Origin: Paenibacillus_F chitinolyticus_A
GTDB taxonomy: Bacteria; Bacillota; Bacilli; Paenibacillales; NBRC-103111
Length of the DNA: 64,000 bases
Direction: 5' to 3'
NCBI RefSeq assembly: GCF_045038035.1
Contig: NZ_CP173427.1
Coordinates: 3,410,001-3,474,000, forward strand
Below, piece after piece: positions 44,020 to 52,655 of the stretch; within the stretch, counting starts at the first letter, position 1, and the number at the start of each line of letters is the position of its first letter. Made by a program: the position numbers and the translations under genes. The notes below the pieces were generated by a model. The model saw only the letters and a list, made by a program, of their open reading frames with translations. It searched no databases and had not been told where the DNA came from.

Positions 44020-45084
44020 TTACGATAAGTTGTAGAGCTTTTTCGCGTTCTCGTAAAAAATTTTGCGCCGGGCTTCCGGCTTCAGCTTGCGAAGGATCAT
44101 ATCCGGCGCATCGAAGTCCCAGTGCGGATAGTCGCTGGAATAGAGAATCATGTTCTCCGCGTCGAACATGTTAAATAAGTCGGCCAGATGCTGCGGATTG
44201 TCCGGCTCCTCGATCGGCTGCGTCGTCAGGAAGCAGTGCTCCGCGATATACCGGCTCGGCATCTTCGTCAGCCAGGGAACGGTGGAGCGGAGCGCCTTGT
44301 AGTTCTTGTCGAGCCGCCACATCAGCGGCGGCAGCCAGGCGATGCCGCCCTCGACGAGCACGACCTTCAGGCCGGGGAACTTGGCGAATACCCCCTCGCA
44401 TACGAGGCTGACCAAATGGGCCATGAACATTTGGGACAGGCACGTATGCCACTCGATGTACCTCGCCGGATACCCGGCCGCCGTAGGCGCGGTCGAGCTG
44501 CCCCCTCCTTCGGCGCCCGGATGGATGGCGACGGGCAGGCCGTGCCGCTCCGCCGCTTCGTAGATCGGGTGGTAGAAGCGGTGCCCCAGCGGCCAGCGTG
44601 CGGCGCTGGAGATGATCACTTCGACGATGTCGGGATGATCCCCGACCCGGTCGATCTCTCTGGCGGCGAGCTGCGGGTCGAGCGTCGATACCGCCATGGC
44701 GCCCTTGAACGCCTTATGCTTGCCGAGCCATTCGGCGATAAGGAAGTCGTTGTATGCGGAGCAGACGGCCGCCGCGTAATCCGGGTCGTGCGTCGTCGAG
44801 ATGTTGTAGACGACGCCCGTCAGGACGGCGTACTCGACGTTGTAGCCTTCGATGAGCTGCTTGATCATGAAGTCGGGGTCGGAGCCCGCTTTACCTCCTC
44901 CCGGCGGAATCGAGTCCTTCTTCATGACGCCTATCGGCGAGTAATAACCGGAGCCCGAGTAACCGATGCCCGTTGTCGCGACCCTGGATTTCCAGGGCTC
45001 CGGCAAATACGGGATCAAGGCCGAGTCGTTCTGTTCGTTGTGAACGTCGGTATCGATGACTTTCAGCTTTTCCGCTGCTGCCAC
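44020..45084 (-). CDS. amidohydrolase family 2 protein (ACMSD-like)
   Basis: A 354-residue TIM-barrel metal-dependent hydrolase or decarboxylase of the amidohydro-2 family. N-terminal metal motif DTDVHNEQ (the usual DxHxH is altered to DVHNE), histidine in VAIHPGAEGG (about 192), WHTCLSQMFMAHL, and acidic residue in SSDYPHWDF (about 313). Members include ACMSD and related decarboxylases of aromatic acids. GTG start, with AAGGAGGG six bases upstream. Placed between a solute-binding protein gene and a Rieske gene, it suggests breakdown of an aromatic or lactone-like compound brought in by the transporter. Confidence 0.85.
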   Translation of the reverse strand: MAAAEKLKVIDTDVHNEQNDSALIPYLPEPWKSRVATTGIGYSGSGYYSPIGVMKKDSIPPGGGKAGSDPDFMIKQLIEGYNVEYAVLTGVVYNISTTHDPDYAAAVCSAYNDFLIAEWLGKHKAFKGAMAVSTLDPQLAAREIDRVGDHPDIVEVIISSAARWPLGHRFYHPIYEAAERHGLPVAIHPGAEGGGSSTAPTAAGYPARYIEWHTCLSQMFMAHLVSLVCEGVFAKFPGLKVVLVEGGIAWLPPLMWRLDKNYKALRSTVPWLTKMPSRYIAEHCFLTTQPIEEPDNPQHLADLFNMFDAENMILYSSDYPHWDFDAPDMILRKLKPEARRKIFYENAKKLYNLS

Positions 45085-45133
45085 AGCTTTCCCTCCTTCG
45101 TACTGATGCTTGCCATGTACCCGGGCTCGAGAT

Positions 45134-46696
45134 CTACTTCTTGCCGTACGTCCGGGTATAGGCCGTATTGTACATGTTCAGCAAATCGTCCGCTCCCATC
45201 TTCTTAACTTGATCCAGGAACTGCTGGTAAGTCGTATCGTTGATCGGCGTTTTTCCGGTGACGAACTCCGTTAATTTCTGTTCCAGGAATTTGTTCAAGT
45301 TGTTCAGCTTCGATTTTTCCAGCTCCAGCTCTTCCTGCGTTTTTACGATCTGTTTCGGGGACGGCACGATAAACGGCTCATACCGCTTGTTGATATCCTT
45401 GCTCTTGTCGCTAAGCCCGCGCTCCCAAACCTCCCGGGATTTCGCATTGTCCAGAGTGATCAGGTCATACCAGACGCCCCAGTCCTTGCGCAGCGTGTTG
45501 AACGGGGAAGCTCCGAATTCTTTCATATAAACGGGCTTGCCGTTTTCCATCGTGTACGTTTTGCCTTCGATGCCCAGGGACAGATAGTTCGAGCCTTCCT
45601 CGCTGACGAGGTAGTCCAGGAACTGGACCGCCCTTTCCTTATCTTTGACCTTGGCGGAAATCGCGCGCCCCACAGCTCCGATTACGGGACGGGAGAACTG
45701 GTAATTTTTAATGCCGTCCGCGGCAAACTGCGGAATCGCGTCGAGCTCGAAAGCGGGGGTGCCCGCTTTGCGGCCTTTATCCGTTAGCGACTCCAAATCC
45801 GCTTTCCAGAAGTAGGTCACGAGCGACTTGCCTTTCAGTATGCGTTCCTCCCACTGGGCCTGGGTGAGCAGGGAATACTCGGGATCGAGTAGCTTTTCGG
45901 TGTACAGCTTATTCAAAAAGACAAGCGAGTCTTTGTAGCCTTTGTGATACGGGGCGAACGCATATTTATCGGTCGTCGGGTCGATGTTGAAGAAGCCTTG
46001 GATGCCCGTAAACGCCCGGCCGAATACCGTATACAGCCCCGTATCGCCCACGATCGCATTGGGAATGAGCGGATACGAGTTCGGTTCTTTTTCCTTGTAC
46101 GCCTTCAGGAACCGGTAAAATTCATCCAAGGTAGCCGGCGGCTTCAGACCGTACTTATCCATAAGATCTTTGCGGGTATACCAGATGAAGTTAAAGCCTT
46201 TGCCCTCGGCATCCCCTTCGATCACGGGCACCGTGTAAATGCCGCCGTCCGCTCCGCTGGCGACCGCTTTGGCTTCCGGGTATTTGTCGTAGAACGCTTT
46301 CAGGTTCGGCGCTTTGTCCAGGTAGTCCTTCAAGTTCAGGAATACTTTATCGGGACCGTGTTCTCTGCCCTCCTGGGTGCTCACCTGGATAAAATCCGTG
46401 ACGGAGTTCGTGGCGATCATGATCTGTCTTTTCTCGGTGAGTCCTTCCTGGCTGACAATCTGGAAATCGACGCTGACGCCGGTCTTTTTCTCAATCTCTT
46501 TGAAAATCTCCCAGTCCTGCCGCACTTTTCCCTCTACCCGGTCATAAGCCAGCCATGAAAATTTGACGGGTTTCTTGGCGTCCGATCCCCCGCCCTCCCC
46601 CGGTGAAGCTCCCTGATCCTTGCTGGAACATCCCACCGCTACGGCACCGGCAAGCAGAGCGACTGTCAAAATCACGGCAAACGGTCTTTTTTTCAT
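45134..46696 (-). CDS. extracellular solute-binding lipoprotein (LplA-like)
   Basis: A 520-residue family 1 binding protein of the LplA/YtcQ kind. The signal peptide ends in a lipobox (AVGC, Cys23), followed by a Gly/Ser/Asp linker and the two-lobed binding fold (GGIYTVPVIEGDAEGKG; RKDLMDKYGLKPPATLDEFY). It should capture an oligosaccharide or related ligand for the LplB/LplC permeases encoded upstream. 306 bp of repeat-containing DNA separate it from the permease gene, and 49 bp from the amidohydrolase gene. The ligand is unknown. No ATPase gene is nearby, as usual for this class, which shares MsmX. Confidence 0.92.
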   Translation of the reverse strand: MKKRPFAVILTVALLAGAVAVGCSSKDQGASPGEGGGSDAKKPVKFSWLAYDRVEGKVRQDWEIFKEIEKKTGVSVDFQIVSQEGLTEKRQIMIATNSVTDFIQVSTQEGREHGPDKVFLNLKDYLDKAPNLKAFYDKYPEAKAVASGADGGIYTVPVIEGDAEGKGFNFIWYTRKDLMDKYGLKPPATLDEFYRFLKAYKEKEPNSYPLIPNAIVGDTGLYTVFGRAFTGIQGFFNIDPTTDKYAFAPYHKGYKDSLVFLNKLYTEKLLDPEYSLLTQAQWEERILKGKSLVTYFWKADLESLTDKGRKAGTPAFELDAIPQFAADGIKNYQFSRPVIGAVGRAISAKVKDKERAVQFLDYLVSEEGSNYLSLGIEGKTYTMENGKPVYMKEFGASPFNTLRKDWGVWYDLITLDNAKSREVWERGLSDKSKDINKRYEPFIVPSPKQIVKTQEELELEKSKLNNLNKFLEQKLTEFVTGKTPINDTTYQQFLDQVKKMGADDLLNMYNTAYTRTYGKK

Positions 46697-46735
46697 TTCC
46701 GAACCTCCCCATAATGGTAGCTTCTGGTCTACTGG

Positions 46736-46862
46736 CCAGCTTTGCTGGTCACGCTAGTCTTGCTGATCTTGCTGATCTTGCTGATCTTGCTTATCTTGCT
46801 GATCACGCTGGTCTTACTGGTCACGCTTGTCTTTCTGGTCACGCTTGTCATGATAGTTACGC
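46736..46862. repeat. 9-bp tandem repeat (CTTGCTGAT-type), about 14 copies
   Basis: A run of 9-bp units, four of them identical CTTGCTGAT or one base off, then drifting to CACGCTGGT, CTTACTGGT, CACGCTTGT and CTTTCTGGT. It lies in the 306-bp gap (46697-47002) between permease and binding-protein genes. Being in multiples of three, it stays open in both directions (Ser-Lys-Ile/Thr-rich on minus, Leu/Ile/Val-Thr on plus), but neither frame has a convincing start signal. Otherwise the gap holds only the upstream region of the binding-protein gene. Confidence 0.85.
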
Positions 46863-47002
46863 TGCCCGTACCGGAAGCACGAGAGCTGCCGCAGTTGCCA
46901 GGGAGAACTGTACTCACGTTCTTTGCTGCTGCCCCGCGTATCGCGGACTTTGCTCTATAGCCATGAATTCCACCGGGAATTCAGAACTATCTCCATATCC
47001 GC

Positions 47003-47863
47003 CTAGCCTTTGATGCCGCCGATCATGCTTCCCTGTACGAAATACTTCTGGATAAACGGATAGACGCACAGGATCGGAAGCGTAGCGATCATGATCATCG
47101 CGTATTTGAGCGTCTCCAGATGATTCAGATCCCCCTCGCCCTGAACGCTGGTTCCGGCGATGAGAATGTTGCGCAGCATAATCTGCAGCGGATACATGCT
47201 TCTGTCATTGAGATAGATCAGCGCGTCGAAGAAAGCATTCCACTGGTTAACCGCCGTGAACAGGCCGATGGTCGCCATGACAGGCATAGAAAGCGGCAGG
47301 ACGATCCGCAGCAGCACCTGCAGGGAACTGCAGCCGTCGATTGTGGCGGCGTCCTCCAGCTCCTCGGGCAGCGCTTCGAAGAACGTCCGCATGATAAACA
47401 GGTACCACGTCGAAACCAGGGACGGCAGGACGATGGCCCAGATCGTATCGAGCATGCCGAGCTTTTGAACGACCAGAAAGGTCGGAATCATGCCACCGCT
47501 GAACAGCAGGGTAAACGCGGCCAGGAGCAGAATGGTTCTTCGGCCCGGAAGCCATTTTTTCGATAAAGGATAAGCCATCGCCGCCGTCACGATCAGGGTA
47601 AGCGCCACATGAAGAACGGTGTAGCGGATCGTATTCCAGTAGCTGATCCACAGATCGGGATTGGTGATAAGCCGCTCGTAGGCGACCAGCGTGATCTGTT
47701 TCGGCAGAAGCAGCACCTCACCGCTCGCCACCAGGGCGTTATTCGAAATCGAAGCCGAAAACACGTACACCATCGGATAAATCATGACAATGACGAGCAG
47801 CAGCATCAGAACGATGTTGAGCGTGTCAAACACTCGGGATGCCAGGCTGGTTTTGATTTTCAT
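47003..47863 (-). CDS. carbohydrate ABC transporter permease (LplC-like)
   Basis: A 286-residue inner-membrane permease with six hydrophobic segments and the EAA loop around DAATIDGCSSLQVLLRIVLPLS (about 190-211). It ends in the typical LplC tail QKYFVQGSMIGGIKG. With the partner LplB-like protein encoded 13 bp upstream it forms the membrane channel of a CUT1 importer. AGGAGGAGG precedes the ATG. The ATPase is expected to be a shared one encoded elsewhere. Confidence 0.93.
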   Translation of the reverse strand: MKIKTSLASRVFDTLNIVLMLLLVIVMIYPMVYVFSASISNNALVASGEVLLLPKQITLVAYERLITNPDLWISYWNTIRYTVLHVALTLIVTAAMAYPLSKKWLPGRRTILLLAAFTLLFSGGMIPTFLVVQKLGMLDTIWAIVLPSLVSTWYLFIMRTFFEALPEELEDAATIDGCSSLQVLLRIVLPLSMPVMATIGLFTAVNQWNAFFDALIYLNDRSMYPLQIMLRNILIAGTSVQGEGDLNHLETLKYAMIMIATLPILCVYPFIQKYFVQGSMIGGIKG

Positions 47864-47876
47864 CTCGGTCCTCCTC

Positions 47877-48797
47877 CTACCACAGACTCGTCTCGGAATA
47901 TTTGCGGACGATCCGGTTGGCCGTTACGACCAGGATAAGCCCGATGATCGACTGGAACAGGCCGACGGCCGTCGCGAAGCTGAAATCGGAATCGAGAATG
48001 CCCCGCCGGTACACGAACGTGTTGATGACATCCGACGTTTCGTAGTTCATGGAATTGTAGAGAAGCAAAATTTTCTGGAAGCCCGTTTCCATAAAATGAC
48101 CGAGCGTCAGCACGAACAGGACGATCATGACCGGCAGCATACCGACAAGCGTAATATGGCGGATCTGCTGAAACCGGTTCGCTCCGTCCATTTTGGCCGC
48201 TTCGTACAGCGTGGGGTCGATACCGGCGATAGCCGCCAGGTAAAGGATCGTTCCCCAGCCGATCTTCTGCCAGATTTCGGAGCTTACGTAAATCGTCCGG
48301 AACCACTCGGGAATGCCCAGGAACATAACAGGTTCCATTCCGAATACCTTCACGAGAAAATGGTTGACGACCCCGGTCGTCGGAGACAGAAACGTCACGA
48401 GAATGCCCGCGATCACAACCGTGGAGAGAAAGTGAGGCATATAGCTGACGCTCTGGACAAACCCTTTGAACCATTTGTTTCGCAGCTCGTGGAACAAAAT
48501 GGCGAGAACGATCGGAGCCGGGAAATGGAACAGCAGGTCGTACACGTTGAGCATGACCGTGTTGCGGATCAGCTTCCAAGAATCCGGCGTAACGTAGAAG
48601 AATTCGATAAAATGCTTCAGCCCTACGAATTTGCTTTCGAGGATGCCCCGGCCGATGGAAAAATCCTGGAAAGCGATGATGATGCCGTACATGGGCACGT
48701 ACTTGAAAATGATATAGTACAAGATCCCCGGAAGCATCAGCAGGTAGAGCGCTTTGTGTTTTCTGACGAGATACCAGAAGCGGGCACTCTTCGTCAT
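47877..48797 (-). CDS. carbohydrate ABC transporter permease (LplB-like)
   Basis: A 306-residue permease with six membrane segments, N-terminal LMLPGILYYIIFKYVPMYGI and EAA loop YEAAKMDGANRFQQIRHITL (about 215-234). The tail NRIVRKYSETSLW is typical of LplB proteins. It is the first gene of the operon LplB-LplC-binding protein-amidohydrolase-Rieske. The ATG follows GGAGGAAGAGGCC. A cre-like site lies 19 bp upstream of the start, so carbon catabolite repression is likely. Confidence 0.93.
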   Translation of the reverse strand: MTKSARFWYLVRKHKALYLLMLPGILYYIIFKYVPMYGIIIAFQDFSIGRGILESKFVGLKHFIEFFYVTPDSWKLIRNTVMLNVYDLLFHFPAPIVLAILFHELRNKWFKGFVQSVSYMPHFLSTVVIAGILVTFLSPTTGVVNHFLVKVFGMEPVMFLGIPEWFRTIYVSSEIWQKIGWGTILYLAAIAGIDPTLYEAAKMDGANRFQQIRHITLVGMLPVMIVLFVLTLGHFMETGFQKILLLYNSMNYETSDVINTFVYRRGILDSDFSFATAVGLFQSIIGLILVVTANRIVRKYSETSLW

Positions 48798-48815
48798 GGC
48801 CTCTTCCTCCTTTCA

Positions 48816-48829
48816 AGTAAGCGCTTGCA
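48816..48829 (-). promoter_or_regulatory. cre-like site (CcpA) ahead of the LplB operon
   Basis: Minus strand TGCAAGCGCTTACT matches the catabolite-responsive element consensus TGNAANCGNTNNCA at all but the last base. It lies between a TATAGT -10-like box (about 48850) and the start codon, a position fit for blocking transcription. Confidence 0.6.
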
Positions 48830-48945
48830 AGTGGTGATGGCCTAACTATAAAGAACCCTGCCGCTACCGGTAAAGCGTGCATATTTGTGCCCGGGTGCCA
48901 TTTCCTCTATGCCTTGCGGGCCGGGGCTTTCCGGGTATATTCAGG

Positions 48946-48978
48946 AAAAAAAAGAGACTCCGGAAAATTAGGAGTCCT
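48946..48978 (-). terminator. intrinsic terminator of the YesN-like regulator gene
   Basis: Stem GACTCC / GGAGTC, nine-base loop, followed by TTTTTTTT on the minus strand. Confidence 0.85.
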
Positions 48979-48985
48979 GCCGCAT

Positions 48986-51268
48986 TTACTGATGAATCGT
49001 CCGGTATTTCGCGGGGGTAATGCCTTCGTATTTCCGGAACATCCGGATAAACGAATTTCTTCCCCAGTAACCGACTTTTTCGGCGATATCGTCCATTTTC
49101 AAATCCGTTTGAAGAAGCAGTTCTTTCGCTTTGACCAGCCGGTATTTGGCGATGTACTCCACGTATTTCTCCCCGACTTCCTCCTTGAAGGTCCGGCTGA
49201 AATGGCCTACGGACATATTCATGGAATTCGCAAACTGTTCGATCGACAACTCTTCATCGTAATGCTCATGAATATACGCCAGGATGTCGGTAAATTTGCA
49301 GGCCCGCTCATCCGGCTTGGCAGGTTGGAAAAGCAGCTCATGAAACTCCAGGAAGCAGCGCTTCACTTCTTCCAGCGTCATGCAAGCGTTGACTTTCTCG
49401 AACAGCCCCGCATAAAAAGGCACGTTGAAGTCTTTGCGGTCGGTTTCCGCCGCCCGTACCCACGTATTTAAAATGTCCGTGCACAAATATTTGATCTGAA
49501 CGGCCGTGGCGTTTTTGCGTACGGCTTCCTCCACCGTTTCGTAGGCCGACTGCAGAAGCTTGTCGTAGTCGCGCGTTTTGCAGATGTTCAGAATGCGGCC
49601 CACCTCCTGCACGCTCAGGAATGTATCGCACTGGGTCGAATCCGGCGCGCTCTGCCCGCTGCAAATCTCGACGCCCGCGCTCAGTCCGCGGCGCTGCAAA
49701 ACCGATACGGCCTGCTCATATGACAAGTGAAGCTCTTCAATGCCGTATACGGTCCTGCCGATGCCGATCGTCGCTTTGAAATAGCTGCCGTACAGCTGCA
49801 GAACCGCGCGGATCAGGTTCGCTTCCTCTTCCGGGCTCCGGCTGAGGAAAGGGTCCTTTTGAATAACGCAGACGAGCAAGTCGGACTTGATTCCGCACAG
49901 CCAGATGGTCGAGGGCACGAGCTGGAGAATGCGTTCTTTCAGCTCCGCCGTCAGGAACGATTTGGACGTCTCCGAAAGCCGGCCGTACACGTCCGGATCA
50001 TAGTGCAGCGCTATGCCGAGCACGGTCCGCGCCGCTTTTTTCGTATAGGTAAAACCGATTTCTCCGGCGTACGTCTCGATAGAGAGGGCGTCCCTGTATT
50101 CGCCCAGCAAAATTTTGGTCACAAAATGCTCCTGCACGATCGGAAACATGCCCGTCACCCGCTGGTTAAGCTGTTTGTTTTCCGAAATGATCAACTGCGA
50201 AAACCGTTTGATCACATCGTAATCGTTCCCGTCGCTTCGCATCTGCAGCGCCTGGGCAGAGCCGTGCGATTTGAGGCCCTCTTTGATCTCCAGGATAGGC
50301 CGGTACATGCGGCGGCTCAAATAATACGAGACGAAACTTCCCACCACAATGAAAAAGGCAAGAAAAATCCAACTGATAAGCCGCGTAAGATGGGCAGGCT
50401 TCATGAGCGTAGGCAAATCGACAAGGCTCAAATAATAGGACGTGTCATCAAAACCCGATTTGACCAGCGAGATCGCTTTGTCCTCCGTCATCAGAAATTT
50501 GGAGTCGCCCGAGGCCGCCAGGGGCGACGGAATCCGGCTGATACCGTCCGACACAACCCCGTTCGAGCCGATAATTTCTCCCCGGCTTCCTAGAATCGCG
50601 GTACCGGCCACCCAGTTTTCCCGGATGTCGATCAACCGCTGCAATTTCTCCCTGCTCACATCCACCACCAGATACACTTCGGGAGTATTCGTATTGAACG
50701 GATAGCTCATCAAGGCCGACAAGGCGGAGCCGTCCGGCTTCGGTTCCGTAAACTCCATCATTTTCTTATTTGTAAACTTGGCCAGGTATGCCGCCTTCTC
50801 CTCCGCCCCCATCGGATAACGGAAATCGAAATAGTACGACTTATCGGTATACGTATCCACATCAATGACAAGGTCGTGATGAACGAATACCAGGTATGCC
50901 TTGGTCACCAGATCATCCGCTTGCAGCTTAATCAGCTGCTCCCGCAGAGCGTGGATCAGCTCCATACGCTGGGGGTTCTCGCCGGACAGATCTCCGGTTT
51001 CTTTAAGCAGGCTGCGTATATTGGAGGTGCTGAGCATGTTAATCATATTCGTTTTCAGGGAATTGAAAGCGGTGTCCGTCTGTTCGGAGAAACGGCTCAT
51101 AATGACACGGTTTAATTTCTCCGCATCCTTCTCGATCAGGGAGACGACGAGGAAATGAGCCAGTGTGCAGGCGACAATTACGGGAATCAGAATGACGACG
51201 AAATAGTTGGCGAAATGACGCCAGAACAAGGCGATACGGAAAGAACGCGGTCTCGGAATCGGAATCAT
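48986..51268 (-). CDS. membrane-anchored AraC-type regulator (YesN-like)
   Basis: 760 residues. An N-terminal membrane helix (FVVILIPVIVACTLAHFLVV), an extracellular Cache-like sensor (about 40-290), and a second helix near 300-320 (LISWIFLAFFIVVGSFVSYY) precede a cytoplasmic region. The C-terminal AraC double helix-turn-helix (LSIEQFANSMNMSVGHFSRT; DIAEKVGYWGRNSFIRMFRK with YEGITPAKYR) spans about 655-757. Such one-component regulators sense sugars or the loaded binding protein and switch on the adjacent importer. It lies just upstream of, and in the same direction as, the LplB-LplC operon, separated by a terminator. A perfect cre consensus lies in its promoter region. Confidence 0.92.
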   Translation of the reverse strand: MIPIPRPRSFRIALFWRHFANYFVVILIPVIVACTLAHFLVVSLIEKDAEKLNRVIMSRFSEQTDTAFNSLKTNMINMLSTSNIRSLLKETGDLSGENPQRMELIHALREQLIKLQADDLVTKAYLVFVHHDLVIDVDTYTDKSYYFDFRYPMGAEEKAAYLAKFTNKKMMEFTEPKPDGSALSALMSYPFNTNTPEVYLVVDVSREKLQRLIDIRENWVAGTAILGSRGEIIGSNGVVSDGISRIPSPLAASGDSKFLMTEDKAISLVKSGFDDTSYYLSLVDLPTLMKPAHLTRLISWIFLAFFIVVGSFVSYYLSRRMYRPILEIKEGLKSHGSAQALQMRSDGNDYDVIKRFSQLIISENKQLNQRVTGMFPIVQEHFVTKILLGEYRDALSIETYAGEIGFTYTKKAARTVLGIALHYDPDVYGRLSETSKSFLTAELKERILQLVPSTIWLCGIKSDLLVCVIQKDPFLSRSPEEEANLIRAVLQLYGSYFKATIGIGRTVYGIEELHLSYEQAVSVLQRRGLSAGVEICSGQSAPDSTQCDTFLSVQEVGRILNICKTRDYDKLLQSAYETVEEAVRKNATAVQIKYLCTDILNTWVRAAETDRKDFNVPFYAGLFEKVNACMTLEEVKRCFLEFHELLFQPAKPDERACKFTDILAYIHEHYDEELSIEQFANSMNMSVGHFSRTFKEEVGEKYVEYIAKYRLVKAKELLLQTDLKMDDIAEKVGYWGRNSFIRMFRKYEGITPAKYRTIHQ

Positions 51269-51407
51269 GGTCGGCCTACCACCTTTTCACGGAAGGTTGA
51301 AAGAAAGGAATACAGGAGAAAAATCGGGGACCGGAACGAATGGGGGACGAAGAACCGGCAGCACCGGAAACGATCGGATAAAGGCACGGCATCCCGGCAG
51401 GACGTAA

Positions 51408-51421
51408 TGAGAGCGCTCTCA
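51408..51421. promoter_or_regulatory. cre site (CcpA), perfect palindrome
   Basis: TGAGAGCGCTCTCA fits every fixed position of the cre consensus TGWNANCGNTNWCA and is fully symmetric. It lies 11-24 bp downstream of the predicted start of transcription of the regulator gene. Confidence 0.75.
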
Positions 51422-51438
51422 CGCCACCCTTTAGTTGT

Positions 51439-51444
51439 ATTATA
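51439..51444 (-). promoter_or_regulatory. -10 box of the YesN-like regulator gene
   Basis: Perfect TATAAT on the minus strand; only a weak -35 (TAGAAT, 17-bp spacing) is visible. Predicted start is near 51432, giving a leader of about 160 nt. Confidence 0.5.
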
Positions 51445-51507
51445 GTGGTGGTGAAATAATAATTCTACAATTTTGTGAATTTTGAAATAATATTTTTTGA
51501 ACAACGT

Positions 51508-51545
51508 GAAAAAACCCTATTTCCTCCGGGGGGGAAATAGGGTTT
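51508..51545 (-). terminator. intrinsic terminator of the STM4015-4011/cysC/GNAT operon
   Basis: Stem ACCCTATTTCC / GGAAATAGGGT around a G-rich loop, with TTTTTT on the minus strand. Confidence 0.9.
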
Positions 51546-51591
51546 CATGCGGACCGTCAGGTCCGTTCGTATTGCTGCTGCGACAGACAGG

Positions 51592-52029
51592 TTATAAAGG
51601 AAGGGTCATCGTAATCGTTCTCGGAGCGAAGCCCAGCGACTCATACAGATGAAGCGCATGATTTCCGGCGTACACGCTGAGGCGTACTTCGGGGTATCCC
51701 AGGCTTTTGAGCTGTTCGACCGCTTCCTGCATGAGTTTTCTGGAGATTCCGCGTCCTCTGAAATGTTCAAGCACATAGAGCTCGTATACAAACCCGATAA
51801 TCCGGTCGGTAAACGAATCTTTGCTCTCCCCGATCAGCACCCATCCGGCCAGCCGCTTCTCTTCCGCTGCGATCAGATAGTAGCAGCCTTTTTTCAGAAG
51901 GGGATCTACGAGCTGCCTCACTTTGTCCCGGTTCGGTTCGGCATTTCCGAGCGTTCCCTCCGCTAAAGCCTGCGGCGAAAGCCTCCGGATCTGCTGAATT
52001 TCCTCCGGAATCGGTTTGCGGATTTCCAT
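51592..52029 (-). CDS. GNAT family N-acetyltransferase
   Basis: 145 residues, a single GNAT domain. Acetyl-CoA-binding motif A is LEHFRGRGISRKLMQEAV (about 88-105), and NHALHLYESLGF is the conserved late helix. The open frame extends upstream to 52296 inside cysC, but ATG 52029 (AAGGGGG about 11 bases upstream) starts a normal-length enzyme. It is last in the operon, 92 bp after cysC, before a strong terminator. It may modify the product of the radical SAM system or simply be a passenger; the substrate is not predictable. Confidence 0.85.
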   Translation of the reverse strand: MEIRKPIPEEIQQIRRLSPQALAEGTLGNAEPNRDKVRQLVDPLLKKGCYYLIAAEEKRLAGWVLIGESKDSFTDRIIGFVYELYVLEHFRGRGISRKLMQEAVEQLKSLGYPEVRLSVYAGNHALHLYESLGFAPRTITMTLPL

Positions 52030-52121
52030 CTCGTTCGCTGCCCCCTTTGCGTTCCCTTTTGCCCGGTTTCTTCTCTTCCGTAAGGTATAAACATACGACC
52101 CCGCACGGCGGGTTCCTTCTT

Positions 52122-52655
52122 TTAAGCGTAAAAATCGAGCAGCTTCCGCACGTTGTACTCCAGCGTGTCTCCATCCGTGCGGATAACCAGCTCCGGGTTT
52201 TCCGGAGCTTCGTACGGGTCGCTGATGCCGGTAAAAGCCGGAATTTCGCCATATCGCGCCTTCGCGTACAGTCCTTTCACATCCCTGCGCTCGCACTCTT
52301 CAAGAGGACAATCCACGAACACTTCGATAAATCGCGGCAGGTTCTCCCTGGCGTACGCCCGCATTTCGCGGTACGGGCTGATCAGGCTGACCACGGTCGT
52401 GACGCCGTTGCGGTTAAGCAGACCGCTTATGTAGACGGCCCGCCGGACATTCTCCATCCGGTCCTCCCTGCTGAAGCCGAGGCCCGTTCCGACCTGCCGC
52501 CGGAGCTCGTCCCCGTCCAAACATTCGACGGCGTGCCCACGGGCCGCAAGCTCCGCTGCGAGAGCCTTGGCCGTCGTGGTCTTGCCCGAACCGGAAAGTC
52601 CCGTCAGCCAGTAAGCGAGGCCGGCCGGTAACGTTTTGTTAAGCGTGTGCGTCAC
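52122..52655 (-). CDS. cysC: adenylylsulfate (APS) kinase
   Basis: A 177-residue APS kinase making PAPS from APS and ATP. It has a P-loop (GLSGSGKTT), DGDELR, GFSREDR, NVRRAVYISGLLNRNG and VFVDCPLEECERRDVKGLY, then the GISDPYEAPENPEL tail. All usual motifs are present. The GTG at 52655, with AAGGAG nine bases upstream, is the likely start; it overlaps the preceding radical SAM gene by 17 bp, so translation is coupled. No ATP sulfurylase or other sulfate assimilation gene is nearby, so its presence in the STM4011-4015 operon suggests PAPS or APS phosphorylation is needed by that system. Confidence 0.92.
   Translation of the reverse strand: MTHTLNKTLPAGLAYWLTGLSGSGKTTTAKALAAELAARGHAVECLDGDELRRQVGTGLGFSREDRMENVRRAVYISGLLNRNGVTTVVSLISPYREMRAYARENLPRFIEVFVDCPLEECERRDVKGLYAKARYGEIPAFTGISDPYEAPENPELVIRTDGDTLEYNVRKLLDFYA

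Larger units (their letters stand above)
51269..51591. other. intergenic region, 323 bp
   Basis: Holds the leader, cre site and -10 box of the regulator gene (51269-51445) and the terminator of the upstream seven-gene operon (51508-51545). No gene is seen. Confidence 0.6.

Noticed and set aside
46729..46960. Open frames through the 9-bp repeats on both strands
   Set aside because: Any repeat with a period divisible by three stays open. Neither frame has a convincing start site, and the products are low-complexity.
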